NCBI GenBank assembly: GCA_039621445.1
Contig: CP154956.1
Coordinates: forward strand, 46,357,291 to 46,421,290
Length of the DNA: 64,000 nt
Direction of reading: 5' to 3'
Source: Euglena gracilis
Lineage: Eukaryota > Euglenida > Euglenophyceae > Euglenales
Shown: piece after piece, positions 1-11,600 of the stretch
Layout of the letters: every line of letters begins with the position of its first letter
Position numbering within the stretch: position 1 is the stretch's first letter
Notes under the pieces: model-generated
What the model was told of the DNA's origin: nothing
The model's database searches: none
Seen by the model: the letters and a program-made list of their open reading frames with translations, nothing else
Made by a program: the position numbers and the translations under genes

Positions 1-1005
1 AGGGGCTGATTGGCAGTTCTTGGGACCACTTTTTTCCTTTGGTGTTGGCTGCCTCGGAGCGTACCCAAAACCTTGTGAAAAACAGGCCCCCCCTTTTTGT
101 TTTTTCAAACCGGCGAAAAAACCCCTGAAAGATATTTTGAGATAGCCTCTTTTTGCCTTTCCCTGACACACTTTCACAGACTCTTGGACCCGGAGATATG
201 AACCAGTGAAAAAAATGCATGGTGCACCGTTTGGGGAGGTTGAGAGGTGAGGGTTTTTTTTTTTCAGCCACCCTACCCTTCTGGGAGGGTTCCAGCCAGC
301 CAGCAGCTTTTCTCCAGGCGACAGCCATGCTCCTCCCAGCCATGCTGCGGACTCCTCCCCCCAGGCCCCCGGGGTCGAGTGGTAATAAGGTTTTCGAGGC
401 CCCGCTGGGCCAAAATTGGTTGAAATAGGCCAAAGCGGCCAAAACTGTCTTTTTGGGGGTGTTTTTTGTTCTTCACCTCAAAGTCTGTCTGAAATATTCA
501 ACCCAGCTGGAGTTGAAGGCAGATCCAGCTGGCAGCGTGCAGGACCGGACCCCCTGCGGCGTCCAGCTAACACCTTTTTCTCTTTTCCCAGCTGGCTTGG
601 GGGTCTTTACCCCCCCCCCCCCCGAACTTGTCCTCCCTGCAATTTTTGGATTTCTGGGCCAGTGGGGGGTCGAAAGATTCACCGTTTCCCTTCCCGGACC
701 CCCTGGGAAACTGTCACCTAAGCAAAAGCCCCAACGGAACACCTGCCAAATTTCTACCTTAGGGAGTTCAACCCAACTATTGTCGTGCCCCCCCCCCCCG
801 GCACAGGCCCCCAGGCCCCACCTGCAGTGGTTACCCGGGCTGTGCCTGGCGGCCCCACTTCGATGTCTGTTTCGAGGGGACACTGGTCTCGGTTCCCACT
901 CCCCCTCCCAGGTACGCGTTGGAGACCCTTGAACTATCAGACTATTTTTTCCAGCTGTTTCCCCCCCAAAATGTTCTGTTGAGATTACCCACTCCACCTC
1001 ATGCA
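1..1005. other. No gene recognised; leading non-coding stretch
   Basis: Mixed-composition DNA with short poly-T, poly-C and poly-G runs. The open frames here are broken by homopolymers and show no domain-like protein. It could be intergenic DNA or an intron of gene A, whose 5' end is not defined. Confidence 0.5.
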
Positions 1006-1093
1006 GGGGGGGGGGATGCGTTTGGGGGGGGGGGGGGGGAGGGGGGGAGGAGGGGGGGGTGGGGGGGGGGGGTGGGGGGGGGGGGGGGGGGGG

Positions 1094-1127
<34 letters not shown>

Positions 1128-1131
1128 CGGG

Positions 1132-1195
<64 letters not shown>

Positions 1196-1303
1196 GCGGG
1201 GGTGGGGTGGGGGAGGGAGTGGGTAGGGGGGAGAGGGGGGGGGGGGGGGGGGGGGGAGGGGGGGGAGGGTGGGGGGGGGGGGGGGGGAGGGGAGGGGTGG
1301 GGT
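1006..1303. repeat. About 300-bp near-pure poly-G tract
   Basis: Almost every base is G, broken by single T, A or C. Read on either strand it yields only poly-Gly or poly-Pro frames, which are not genes. Such a tract can form G-quadruplexes, is a replication barrier and is prone to assembly error. It directly abuts a T-rich tandem repeat. Confidence 0.9.
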
Positions 1304-1355
1304 CGCATTTTTTTCGCATTTTTTTTTGCCGCATTTTTTTTTTTTTTGCGCATTT

Positions 1356-1615
1356 TTTGCGCGTTTTTTGCGCATTTTTTGCCCAATTTTGCACATTTTC
1401 AATTTTTGCGCCTTTTTTGCGCATTTTTTGCCCAATTTTGCACATTTTCAATTTTTGCGCCTTTTTTGCGCATTTTTTGCCCAATTTTGCACATTTTCAA
1501 TTTTTGCGCCTTTTTTGCGCATTTTTTTGCCGAATTTTGCACATTTTCAAATTTGCGCCTTTTTTGCGCCTTTTTTTGCCCAATTTTGCACATTTTGCCA
1601 TTTTTGCACATTTTC
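1356..1615. repeat. 49-bp tandem repeat (GCGCATTTTTTGCCCAATTT type)
   Basis: The unit runs through TTTTTTGCGCATTTTTTGCC, then CAATTTTGCACATTTTC and AATTTTTGCGCC. The GCCCAATTTTGCACATTTTC motif recurs at 1381, 1430 and 1479 (period 49), with more diverged copies up to about 1615. The same GCGCATTTTTT words return at 2055-2102, on the far side of the gag fragment, so the two blocks flank it. Confidence 0.85.
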
Positions 1616-1755
1616 CACCCAAATCACATGCTCACCGAATTTTGCCCACGTTCAACTGACCCATTTCTGTAACCAACGAACCCATTTTCGCACTTTTTTG
1701 GCCAAAATGCCTTCATTTCAGCTCTTTTTGGTGATTTTGGTTTAATTTTGGGTTT

Positions 1756-2049
1756 ACTGTTGGAAATTTGTCTAAGTCTTTTTTCCCTTAGGAATGTCAC
1801 AAACTCAGCGCAGACCAGACTTGAGTTGGTTGAGGCGTATTGCTCAACCAGGTCCTCAAATGATACGCCATTACGTATCACCAAATTGCGTGCGCGTTCT
1901 CGCTCCTCCCTCGGTAGGCAATCGATGAATTCCATCTTGACTACCTCGGGATTCGGGTCTGGGGTGGGTCCCTTTAGTGCCCAGTAGTACTCCCAGTCCC
2001 GAAAAAATTGTCTCCATGTGGTTGGATCCCCGTCCCATTGGGGCTTCAC
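1756..2049 (-). pseudogene. Retrotransposon gag-like fragment
   Basis: A minus-strand open frame runs 2139-1624. Residues about 31-128 read like the capsid part of an LTR-retrotransposon Gag: a W-D-G-D-P-x-x-W-x-x-F motif, then W-E-Y-Y-W, a 'MEFIDCLP' helix and a Leu/Arg-rich end. This matches the usual W...F...W layout of Ty3/Copia-type gag domains. The N-terminal 30 residues are translated GCGCATTTT repeat. No zinc knuckle, protease, reverse transcriptase or LTR is visible, so I read it as an isolated gag remnant carried inside a repeat-flanked block. Confidence 0.55.
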
Positions 2050-2054
2050 CATTT

Positions 2055-2102
2055 TTTGCGCATTTTTTTGCGCATTTTTGCGCATTTTTGCGCATTTTTT
2101 CC
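2055..2102. repeat. GCGCATTTTT short tandem repeat
   Basis: Four to five copies of TTTTTGCGCA. It is the same word as the 49-bp array at 1356-1615 and brackets the gag fragment. Confidence 0.8.
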
Positions 2103-2139
2103 GAGGGCCGTCCAGCGCATTTCCCCCCCCTGGCCTCAT

Positions 2140-2884
2140 GTTGTTACGGAACTAGGAACACACCTGTTCAGTGGTTCAATCGATGCCTTGAAAAAACCCC
2201 ATTCCTGAAGATGAGAGTTACATCAGTGTTTGAGAGGAAAGGGTTCTGCCCAAAGTAAGGGGCAGAGGGGGACAGAAAAAGATGGTACCAATAACCGTTA
2301 TTTTTGTGTGGGTTCTCAGATGTTGCATTAACTGTGTGTACATGCGCTGAGAAGCTATCAAAAACCATGGCCAGGCTCAAGTTTCATGTACAGTGTGGGA
2401 CGAACCCAATCCTGCCATGTCATACCACGGAGGGGATTGGTGGGAGGGGGTGGGGGTGCCGGTGCGAGTTTGTGTCGTGGGAGGAGGGAGGCAGCAGATC
2501 TTTCCCTTTCCGTGCCTGACATCAACACTCAACGTCACTTATAGTAACCCGGCGGAATGCTCAGCTGATTTTGCAGTACCTCTCCGCCGCATCCACAACC
2601 TGGACTCCCACCACAGGGGCTGGCAAGGGCATGTCAGCATGTGCTGGGCTGAACTGGGCTGGGCTGGGCTGGGATGCCCTCTGTGTGGGTGTGGGTTTGC
2701 GCACATGCGTGTGCGCGTGCGCACGCGCGCGCGCGCGTGTGTGTGCGTGTCTGTTTGTGCGCGCACATGTGCATGCCTGAAAACACAATGCCACATACAC
2801 GAAGCTATGTTGCATTTGTGGTGTGTTTTGCGTTGGCGGCCTGTCTGTGCATGATGTTCATAATATTAATATTGATTGCGCCGC
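2140..2884. other. Non-coding stretch with a TG/CG tract
   Basis: No supported exon. It contains an alternating purine-pyrimidine stretch at about 2697-2773 (GTGTGCGCGTGCGCACGCGC type) that could adopt Z-DNA. A short frame at 2571-2640 has an AG acceptor and a Thr/Ser-rich reading, but it is too weak to call. Confidence 0.4.
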
Positions 2885-3095
2885 ATGGGGGTGACATCGG
2901 CGTGCACCATCGGCCCCTGCCGCCGCAACGTGACGCTGGCGGTGCCGGGGGTGCCGGGCTGGCAGCACACCCTGGGGCCCGGGGCGGCCACGGACCTGCC
3001 CACCTGGACTGGGTCCGCCACGGTGGGGACCGTCGCCGTGCAGCCCGTGGTGGTGGTCAGCACCGTGCAGAGGGCGGTCAATCGCATGTGTCCAG
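2885..3095 (+). CDS. Gene A exon 1 (possible first visible exon)
   Basis: Open from ATG 2885 to a donor CCAG|GTGC at 3096. It carries 'CRRNVTLAVPGVPGW' and ends in a Val-rich strand. No AG acceptor lies upstream within the frame, so it would have to be an initial exon. Its end phase does not match the next exon, so an exon is missing or the border is wrong. The minus strand is also open here. Confidence 0.3.
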
Positions 3096-4963
3096 GTGCA
3101 TGGTTGAACACAGTACCAACCTGAGCACATTCTCTGGCCATAGGCCCTTCCAGTTGCCTTCACCATCCCCTCGTTGGGAGTGTTTCCCCCCAATGCAAAC
3201 AGGATAAGGGAAACAGCGCGCATGTTTCGACCCTTAAATAAAATGGAGATGGTGGCTTTGGGTGTTTCTGCTCCTCAGGTGTCCCATCCGTTGCATTGCT
3301 GAATTAGGAATTTTTCTTTTTTGAATAAGGATTGTATGGGCACATATTGGAAGGGCATTATTCTGGAGTCCTCTCCCGGTGGTGTATGTGTTGTTGATGT
3401 ATTTTTCCGTGTGTGCACGTGCATTGTGCGTCGGCCCCACACCCCACATGAGGGCTACGTTTGGCGGTTGGTACCCCGCCTTGCCCGAGGCCGCCCTCCC
3501 CCTGCCTCACGTCCTCTACTCGGAGCCGGTGCCGCTGTACCCGCTGCAGGGCCTCACCGCCGTCGCCAGCCCCGAACAGACATACATCGGCCACCGCATC
3601 AGCGTCAGTGCCGGCACCGGCCATGGCCCGCCCCTTCCGGGCCCCCCCTCGGCCCTCTCCCTCGGCGTCCCCATCAGGTCCAGGACGGAGCGGCTGACCG
3701 AGCGCCCTCCGTTGCCGGCACGGGTGGCTCAAGTCGCTTTTCCGAGCTGGGCCCCCTGAAGTCCACTGCCTTGCCCACCCCCAGCGGCACAGCCCCACGC
3801 TGGCCCTGCCCTCCCTGGTGCCCCCTTCTGGTGGTTACCAGGCCATTGGCCAGCGGGGACGGCCGGGCGGCCATGGGCCCACCGCCGTCAGTCGGCTGGA
3901 GGTCCAGCCCCCGGCGGGGCTGTCGCCGGTGTCCCCCGTCGAGACCTCCGCCCAGGGGGCTGCGGGCTGGAACCGACCGGGGGGGGGGGGGCAGAGTGCG
4001 CAGGACTGTCGTGCCTGCTGCGTGGTGGCACTGCTGCCGGACACCATGTGGAACCCAGCTTCATTACCTGTTGCTGCTGGCGGCACCTGTTCGCCGATCA
4101 ACTTCGGCAGAACTCCCGACACACGCTTTGCAGGCGGGGGCCGTGACTGGCCCTCCCAATCGCGCTGCCCGGCACACGCAGGGTCTGGTTGGGCGGCCAG
4201 CCCGGTCAGCCGCTGCCCCCTCCCCCTCCTGCGGGCTGGTCAGCAGCCCGAAACCTCCTGCGCTGTTGACGGGTGGGTCCGCTCCGCCGACGCCGCCGCC
4301 CCCAATCTCATTGTCTTCGCCCTGCGCCTCCCCTGTGAATGTGCACACCGCCCCCGCCCCCCACCAAGCAAGCAGGCTTCTCAAGGAAGGTCGCCCCCTG
4401 AGGGGTGCTATGGGCAGGCGGGGAGGTTGGGCCAGGCTCCGATATAAGGGGGGTGTATGGGGTTTAGGTGGGGGAGGTGCCCCCCCCCCCTGGACCGGAG
4501 GGGGGTCCGGACCCCCCCACCTGCCAGGGGGGTCTGGACCGACTTCGAGGGGGGTGTCCGCCCCCCCCCCAAACGTTAATTTTTTTTACCTTCTGGCGCT
4601 CTGCACCGAAATTTTTTTGCATTTTTTTTTGCCAAATTTTGACCAAAAAGTGCTCAAAATGGCTCTTTTGGCCGTTTTGGGAGGGGGCAGAAATTTTCGA
4701 CCGCACCACTTGTTAGGTTGGGGGCGTTGTCCCCCCAGCCTTCATTTGTGCTCATCATTTGTGCCCAATTGTCCCAATCGATGGTTGGGATGCATTTTTT
4801 TTGTGTGGACAGGGAACTCCTGGCCCGTCCGGGGCCCACCTCCCGCTCAGAGTGATGGGTCGCACACCTGATTTCCTCTGGCCCACGTCGCTCTACCAAA
4901 CACCCCGGGCGATAATTTGAGAGGTCAAAAGGTTTGTTATGGTTTGGTGTGTGTGTGTGTGTG

Positions 4964-5045
<82 letters not shown>

Positions 5046-5305
5046 TGTGGTGTGTGTGTGTGGGTGTGTGGGTGTGTGGGTGTGTGTGTGTTGTGTGTGT
5101 TGGTGTGTGTGTGTGTGTGTGGGTGGGTGGGTGTCGTGGGTGGGTTGTGTGTTTGTGTGGTGTGGGTGGGGGGTGGGTGGGTGTGTTGGTGTGTGTGTGG
5201 TGGTGGAGAGAGTGTTCCTGTGGGGGGGTGTGTGTGGGTGTGGGGGGTGGTGTGTGTGTGTGTGTGGGTGTGTGTGTGTGTGTGTGTGGGGGTGTGTGTG
5301 TGTGT

Positions 5306-5350
<45 letters not shown>

Positions 5351-5594
5351 GGTGGGTGGGTGTGGGTGGGTGGGTGGGTGGGTGGGTGTGGGGGGGGGTG
5401 GGTGGTGTGTGTGTGGGTGTGTGTGTGTGTGTGGGTGGGTGGGTGGGTGTGTGGGTGTGTGTGTGGGTGTGTGGGTGTGGTGTGGGTGGGTGGGTGGGTG
5501 GGTGTGTGTGTGTGTGTGTGGTGTGTGTGTGTGTGTGGTGTGTGTGTGTGCGGGTGTGTGCGTGAGCGTTGTGTGTGTGTGGGTGTGTGTGTGT

Positions 5595-5674
<80 letters not shown>

Positions 5675-8600
5675 CCCGCTGGCGAATGCAATTGCTGGGA
5701 GGGCGCGGCCCTCGACACCAGCGGGCTGCCGCCGGCCACGTCGCAGCTGTCGCTGGCCGTGCGGCTGACCGGCACGGCCTCCGCCGTCCCTGTCCAGCGG
5801 TGCACCGCCGTGACCGTAGACCTCGTGCCCACTGCCACCGTGCCGTGCACCCAGGCCCCCATTTCCCCTGGCAGTACCGCCGTCGGGGTTTGTGCCAACA
5901 TGCCTTGGGCTTTGTGTTGGAGGAAACCTGTCTTGGCACTGTGACGCAAGGGTCGCTTCCAAAGGCCTCGACCGGCCCCGGAGGTGTCAGGGGGAAATTG
6001 TACTTTGCTTGCACGCGGCTCCCGCTCGCCCCATTCTCCATTGCATAGAGCCGTCTCCCAAGCGGCCTGCCCCCGCCTCCGCCTTGCTGCTGAGCTCCTA
6101 CGTGGGGGAGGCCGACAGCCCTGTCATTGCAAAGGTGGACACTCGCACCTCCCCACTGGGGGATGTCAGTGGCTACACCTGGACCCTCATTCAGCGGGTC
6201 CCTCTCGGAACCCTGTGGCCTCTTCCGTTGCACCCTCATCCGAGGCCGGTGGGGGCGGATTAGGCATTCATGTCCTGGGTGTTCCTGCGCACCGAAAAAA
6301 TTATTGACCCCATTTTTTCGAACCTCATTTATTCGGTCAACGAATTGTCCAGTACAACTCTTACCCAGCTTTTTCTGAAGCGCTCGGGGAGGGGCCGAAG
6401 CGACCCTGGCGGTTCCCAGTCGTTTTGTTTGCGCAGTGTTCAGATCAGGCTTGTGCTTAGTCGAGTGCCTACCCCACAGGGGGGGGGGCGGGCGACCTTA
6501 TAGCACCCATCCAACCCCCCCCCCCGGGACCCCCCTCCTGGGGGGGGGTGGGTTTTTGGGGGTGCCTGCCCATAGCAGGCACCCTCCTCCGGCCCCGGCG
6601 CCAAAGGCGCCCGGGGCCTGGAAAAGGCCATTTTCAATGAAAATTTTCTGGGTTCCCCCCCCCCCCCGGACCCCCCCCAGGGTTTGATATAAGGAGGGTG
6701 TACATGGTTTAGGTGGGGGGGTGTCCACCCCCCCACCCCCCCCCCTCCTCGCCGGAAGGGGGGTGTCCTTACCTCCCCCCCCCCACCTGCCATGGGGGTC
6801 CGTACCGACCCTCGGGGGGGGTTCCCGGGACCCCCCCCCCAAAAAGGGTCAATTTTTTCCTCCGGCGCTTCGCGCCGAAATTTTTTGCATTTTTGGTACA
6901 TTTTTGCCCAAAAAGTGCCCAAAATGGCACTTTTGGTCGTTTTGGGGGGTCAAAAAATTTCTTTTGCTTCGCGCCGGGCCGAAATTCGGCCACCCTGACC
7001 GCGCACCTGTTTAGGTGGGGGGGGGGTCCCCCCACCCCCCCCCCCGCCCCCCCCCTTGCCCGAAGGGGGTGTCCGGACCCCCCCCCACCTGTCCTTATAT
7101 CGAACCCTGCCCCCCCCCAGGGGTGTGCCTGCTAGGGGCAGGAACCCTATAGCACCTACCCACCCCCCTCCCCCCCAGTCGGTAAGCACAAGCCTCGTTC
7201 AGATGTCATTGTGGGCGCCCCCCCTTTGCCCGTTTTGCTCGCCACGGTGGTGGATAGGCTGGCCCCGCTGCCCCCAGCTCGGGCCTCCCGGTCACCACCA
7301 CGATGCCCACCGCGACGCTCACGCTGCCCATTTTGCCCGCCACCGCCAACCTCACCGCCGCGGTGATCGTGGTGGACGTCCAGCGCGCAACCCAACCCCT
7401 TGTTCTTTCCAACCTGGCCGCTCAAGAAACTTTGCCCTTTTTGGCAAGAATTGATCCCAAGCAGCGAGGTAAGAAATTGTTCGGTGCCGGTGTTATTTGC
7501 TGAAAAAAAAGGAAAATACATGAAACTTTCGGGCGGGGTCAACCTAACTCCCTTTCTGAGAGGGAGTTGGCCTTCCCCTCTATGCTTGCCAGACTGGCTG
7601 AAGTCTAAAGGTCACATGCTTTTGATCCATGAGTGATGGAGGGTTCAAGTCAGGCTTGTGCTTAGTTGGGTGCCCCACGGGGGGGGGGTGCTATGGCCAG
7701 GCACCCCATAGCACCCCGTCCGACCCCCTGGGGGGGGGGGTAGGGTTTTGGGGGGTGCCTGCCCACAGCAGGCACCCCTCCGACCCTGGGGCCAAGGCGC
7801 TGGGGGCCTGGAAAAGGCCATTTCCAATGAATATTTTCTGGGTTCCTCCCCCCCCCCGACCCCCCGGGAGGGTGTGCCTGCTAGGGGCAGGCACGATGTA
7901 GCACCCACCCACCCCCCTCCCCCCTGGTCGGTAAGCACAAGCCTGGTTCAAGTGAAAAATAAAGGTATGAACCTAATGGATCTTGGCTTGTTGCGCAACC
8001 CAAGGAGTAATGGTGGCCTGTGATAAACCCGGATGGCAAGCAAGGTCATCCAGACGGCCAAAAGATTGGAAACGAAGGCCGTGTGACCCACCCACAGTAA
8101 CGTCTTGGGACATCGCCATTGTTTTGTTCTGGGCGTAGGATTTCACTGTCAGCTGTGGACTTGACGTTGAACCGAACGTTGAGCGTCGCGTCTCTTTCCC
8201 GCCCCCCCCCCCCGGCATCGTTTTGTTTCGTGTTTTTTCTCTCCCAATCGCCTCAGCCACGATTCCAGTGTGCCGGTGCGACGCCCGCCTCCCCCTCAGG
8301 GCGCCGCGCTGCCCCCGCCTTCGGCCGCTCCATGACGTGCCAGGCCACCGTCACCGTCCTCGGGGCCGACCCCGCCGTGGTGGCGGCCATCGCCCGGACG
8401 CAGTGCTCCGCCGCCGCCACCTCAGACGGGGCCGTCGCCTGTGGCAGGTACCTTTGCATCGATATTCTCACAGAGACGCTCGAGATTCAAACGGAGACTT
8501 GGGGGGTGGGGGCGAAGACGGGGTTTTCATTTTTCCGGTGGGGGCGGTTTGTGCACACACTCCCGCCTCGCACCGTGGCTGCGGTGGCCCACCGGCAGCA

Positions 8601-11600
8601 CCGGCACCACGGACATGCGGTGCCTCCAGGCGGCGACGGCGCTGGCGGCGGCCGCTAACACGACGGAGGCGACGTCGGTGGCCGCGGTGGCGGTGGTGGT
8701 CCAGACACTGACCAACGTGGCCAATGCCTTGCAGGTCAACAGCTCGGCCGACTCCGACGCTGTCTTGAACCGTCCGGAGCCATTATCTATGCATCTAAAT
8801 CTTTATAATAAGAATGAACCGAAAGCAACACACTCCCATGCAGAGATTTTTTTTCGTGATCTGGGGGGTGGGTCCCGGCCGACCCCCCCCCCCCCCCCGG
8901 GGCGGAGGGTGGGGGTCGGGCTCAGTGGGTACCCCAACTGGACGCAGGTTTCCTCTATTTTCGGCGCGAAGCACCCATTTTTTTTTGGAACCCAAAATTC
9001 ACCCCCGCCCCAAAGTGGTCTCCCCCCCAAGGCTCCACCCCGGGCCCCCCACAGTGGGTGGGTGGGTGGGTACAGACCAGACCATTGCTTACCTCCCCCC
9101 CCCAACGACGTTGTCCAACGACCGCGCTTGTCTAACGACCACCCCCCCCCGGTCAGAGACGATCTTTTTTGTATACGATGTTGGTTCGGCCAATATTGCT
9201 AAAAGTTGGTTAAAAACAGTCAAAAATAGCCCAAAATGGCCTAAAATGGCCAAAGGATGGCCAAAAGTGCCCAAAAAGTTGCCAAAAATAGCAAAAATAA
9301 GGCAAAAATGGCCAAAAGTAACCAAAAACAGCCTAAAGTGGCCAAAAATGGGCAAAGGGGGCCAAAGTGTAGCCAACAGTTGCCAAAAGTATCCAAAAGC
9401 GACCAAACATGGCTAAAAGCGGTCAAAAATGCCTAAAAATTCCCAAAAGTGCCCCAAAAATGTCCAAAAATGGCCAAAAGTGGCCAGCCGTAGTCAAGAA
9501 ATAGCATAAATGGCCAAAAACAGCCCAAAAATGGCCATATACCCCCATCTATTGTAAATTTTCCTCCGATTTGGGGTCCACCCCGCTTGTCTAACGACCA
9601 CCCCCCCTGGTCGGAGACGAACATTGGCCATTTTAGCGACCACCCCCCCGGTCAGAGACGAACATTAGTGGTTGTTGGACAAGGGGGGGGGGAGGTAACA
9701 CCTGTCCCACCCCACCCCCCGGGGGGGGGGGGTGACTGGTTTTTTCAGAGTGACTGACTGGTTTTTTGGCCGTGACCCCCCTCCCCCCAGGGGGGGTAGG
9801 AAATCACCCAAAAGTGGCTGAGTGGTCAAACGGCGCCGAAGGCGCCGCAGAAAATTTTGGCCAAAAATGGCCTTGAAAGACCAAAAAGTGACTGGTTTTT
9901 CTGAATGGCCGACCCCCCGGGGGGGGGGGTAAAGTGGCTGACTGGCTTGGCCGAAAAAGTGACTGACTGGTTTTTTTTGGAGTGGAAAGTGACCCCCCCT
10001 CCCCCCCGGGGGTCCCCTAGGCAATGGTATGGTACAGACCCCCCTCCCCCTGGGTCCTAAAAAAACCTCTTCTAGGAACATCCACACCCCAAAGTGTGCC
10101 CCTCCAAGTGCTTCTCTCCGCCTTGGGCCACTTAACACCCCGTCATAAGGTGGAGGCTTTTACTTCAGCATTTTGAAAATTTTCATTGGGTTCATTCAAT
10201 GCAGGGCGGTCTTTGAGGGATGGGATTCCCCTGAGGACCATCCCCTGAGGACCTCCCTTAGGCCTGAGGGATGGCCAACGCCCAATCCGGGAGCCGAAGG
10301 GGTCGAAAAATCTTTTAAAAAAAGCTGAAATCTGCATTTTTTTTTTGACATTTGAGGATGGGTTGTGGTCCAAGGGTGCCAGACATCCATTATTTCTCCA
10401 AGTCAACCCGTCTTTGCCAAAAATATGTTCATTTTTTTGTCCATTTTGCCTGTGGATTTTTCGTTGAATGCGCTGGTTAATACCTCCCTGATTCAGTGTG
10501 ACACGAACTCACATGAGAAAGTTCACAGTCACTCAGGTGGTTCTCCTGACCAACAACCTCCCATAAACATCCCCAAACGTAATGCCTGTGAGGGTCCAGC
10601 ATTTGTGTCCCTCTTGTCTTCACACCCCGCCAAAAATAGAATTTTGAGGTTCATACTGGGCTGGTTTGCAAAAATGGCGACGACACCGACTGCAAGCACG
10701 AAACAATACAAATTACATATGCAGAAATTTGAACGCTGTATCTCCTGTGTTGTGATGGGAGGCAGGGATGGTTGGATGGGAGAGGTGACAATGCGTGGAT
10801 CATTTCTATCTTCCTCTCATGGCTATACTCAATCGCCCCGTCCTCAGCTCAGTCTGCTGGCGAATACCACCACAACCGCCTCCAATTATCTAGTGCAAAG
10901 TGCCCTGCGCTGCCCACCGCTGGGCTGCTCCATCGGGGAGGGGGGCTTACCTGCTGGTTTCTGAGGGTCCGACCGCCCCCCCCCCATCTCTTGGATGGGT
11001 CAACCCCCGAGCCTTCCCGTACAGCTCTGTGTGCATGTACATGCACGAGCTAGCACACAAATAAAATGTCATATCTACCCGCTGGGGAGGCGCGCAGCTC
11101 GATGCAATAAGAATGCACTTGGCATCAAGTTTCGGGCGTGGCCTGTGGAGGCTCATTGATCAACAAGCTATTTTTGAGCCCAAGCCCACCATTTTGTGTG
11201 GTCCCACACCTTTCATCCCTCAAACCCACTCAAAAAGCCTTCCAACGAGTGGGTGAGGAACAGGAAGAGGAGGAGGCAACTTCGCCAAGGTCAGAAAGCG
11301 GCTCTGCGGGACCCGAATACAACGCAACCCCTCCCCAACACAAGCCAGCCCCCTGTCTCTGTAAGCAACCCTTAAGTTCAAGCAACCCGTTGGCCGATTT
11401 TCGGCCGACACCCAAATAAAAGCAACCCCTGACTGGGCGACATGAAGGAATTTTCATAAATCCGCATAAAAACGGCAGAAATCAGCGAGTTCCAAAAAAA
11501 AAGCAACCCCCAAAATGCAGGCGGTTTTCGGAAAATATAAGCAACGGGTTGCTTATATTTGGGGGGGGGGTAACTCGTTCAGAGCCCCTTGGGTTTTGTA

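Noticed and set aside
473-1435. Long open frame of proline-rich protein on the minus strand (320 codons)
   Set aside because: It is translation of the poly-G tract and the 49-bp T-rich tandem. No exon signals and no non-repeat coding segment.
3835-4122. Minus-strand Ser/Gly/Pro frame opposite gene A exon 3
   Set aside because: The plus frame joins exon 2 in phase across a short intron with good splice signals; the minus frame has neither.
4654-6239. Very long His/Thr/Pro and Val/Cys frames
   Set aside because: They read through the (TG)n tract in every frame. Only the GC-rich part 5702-5873 behaves like an exon.
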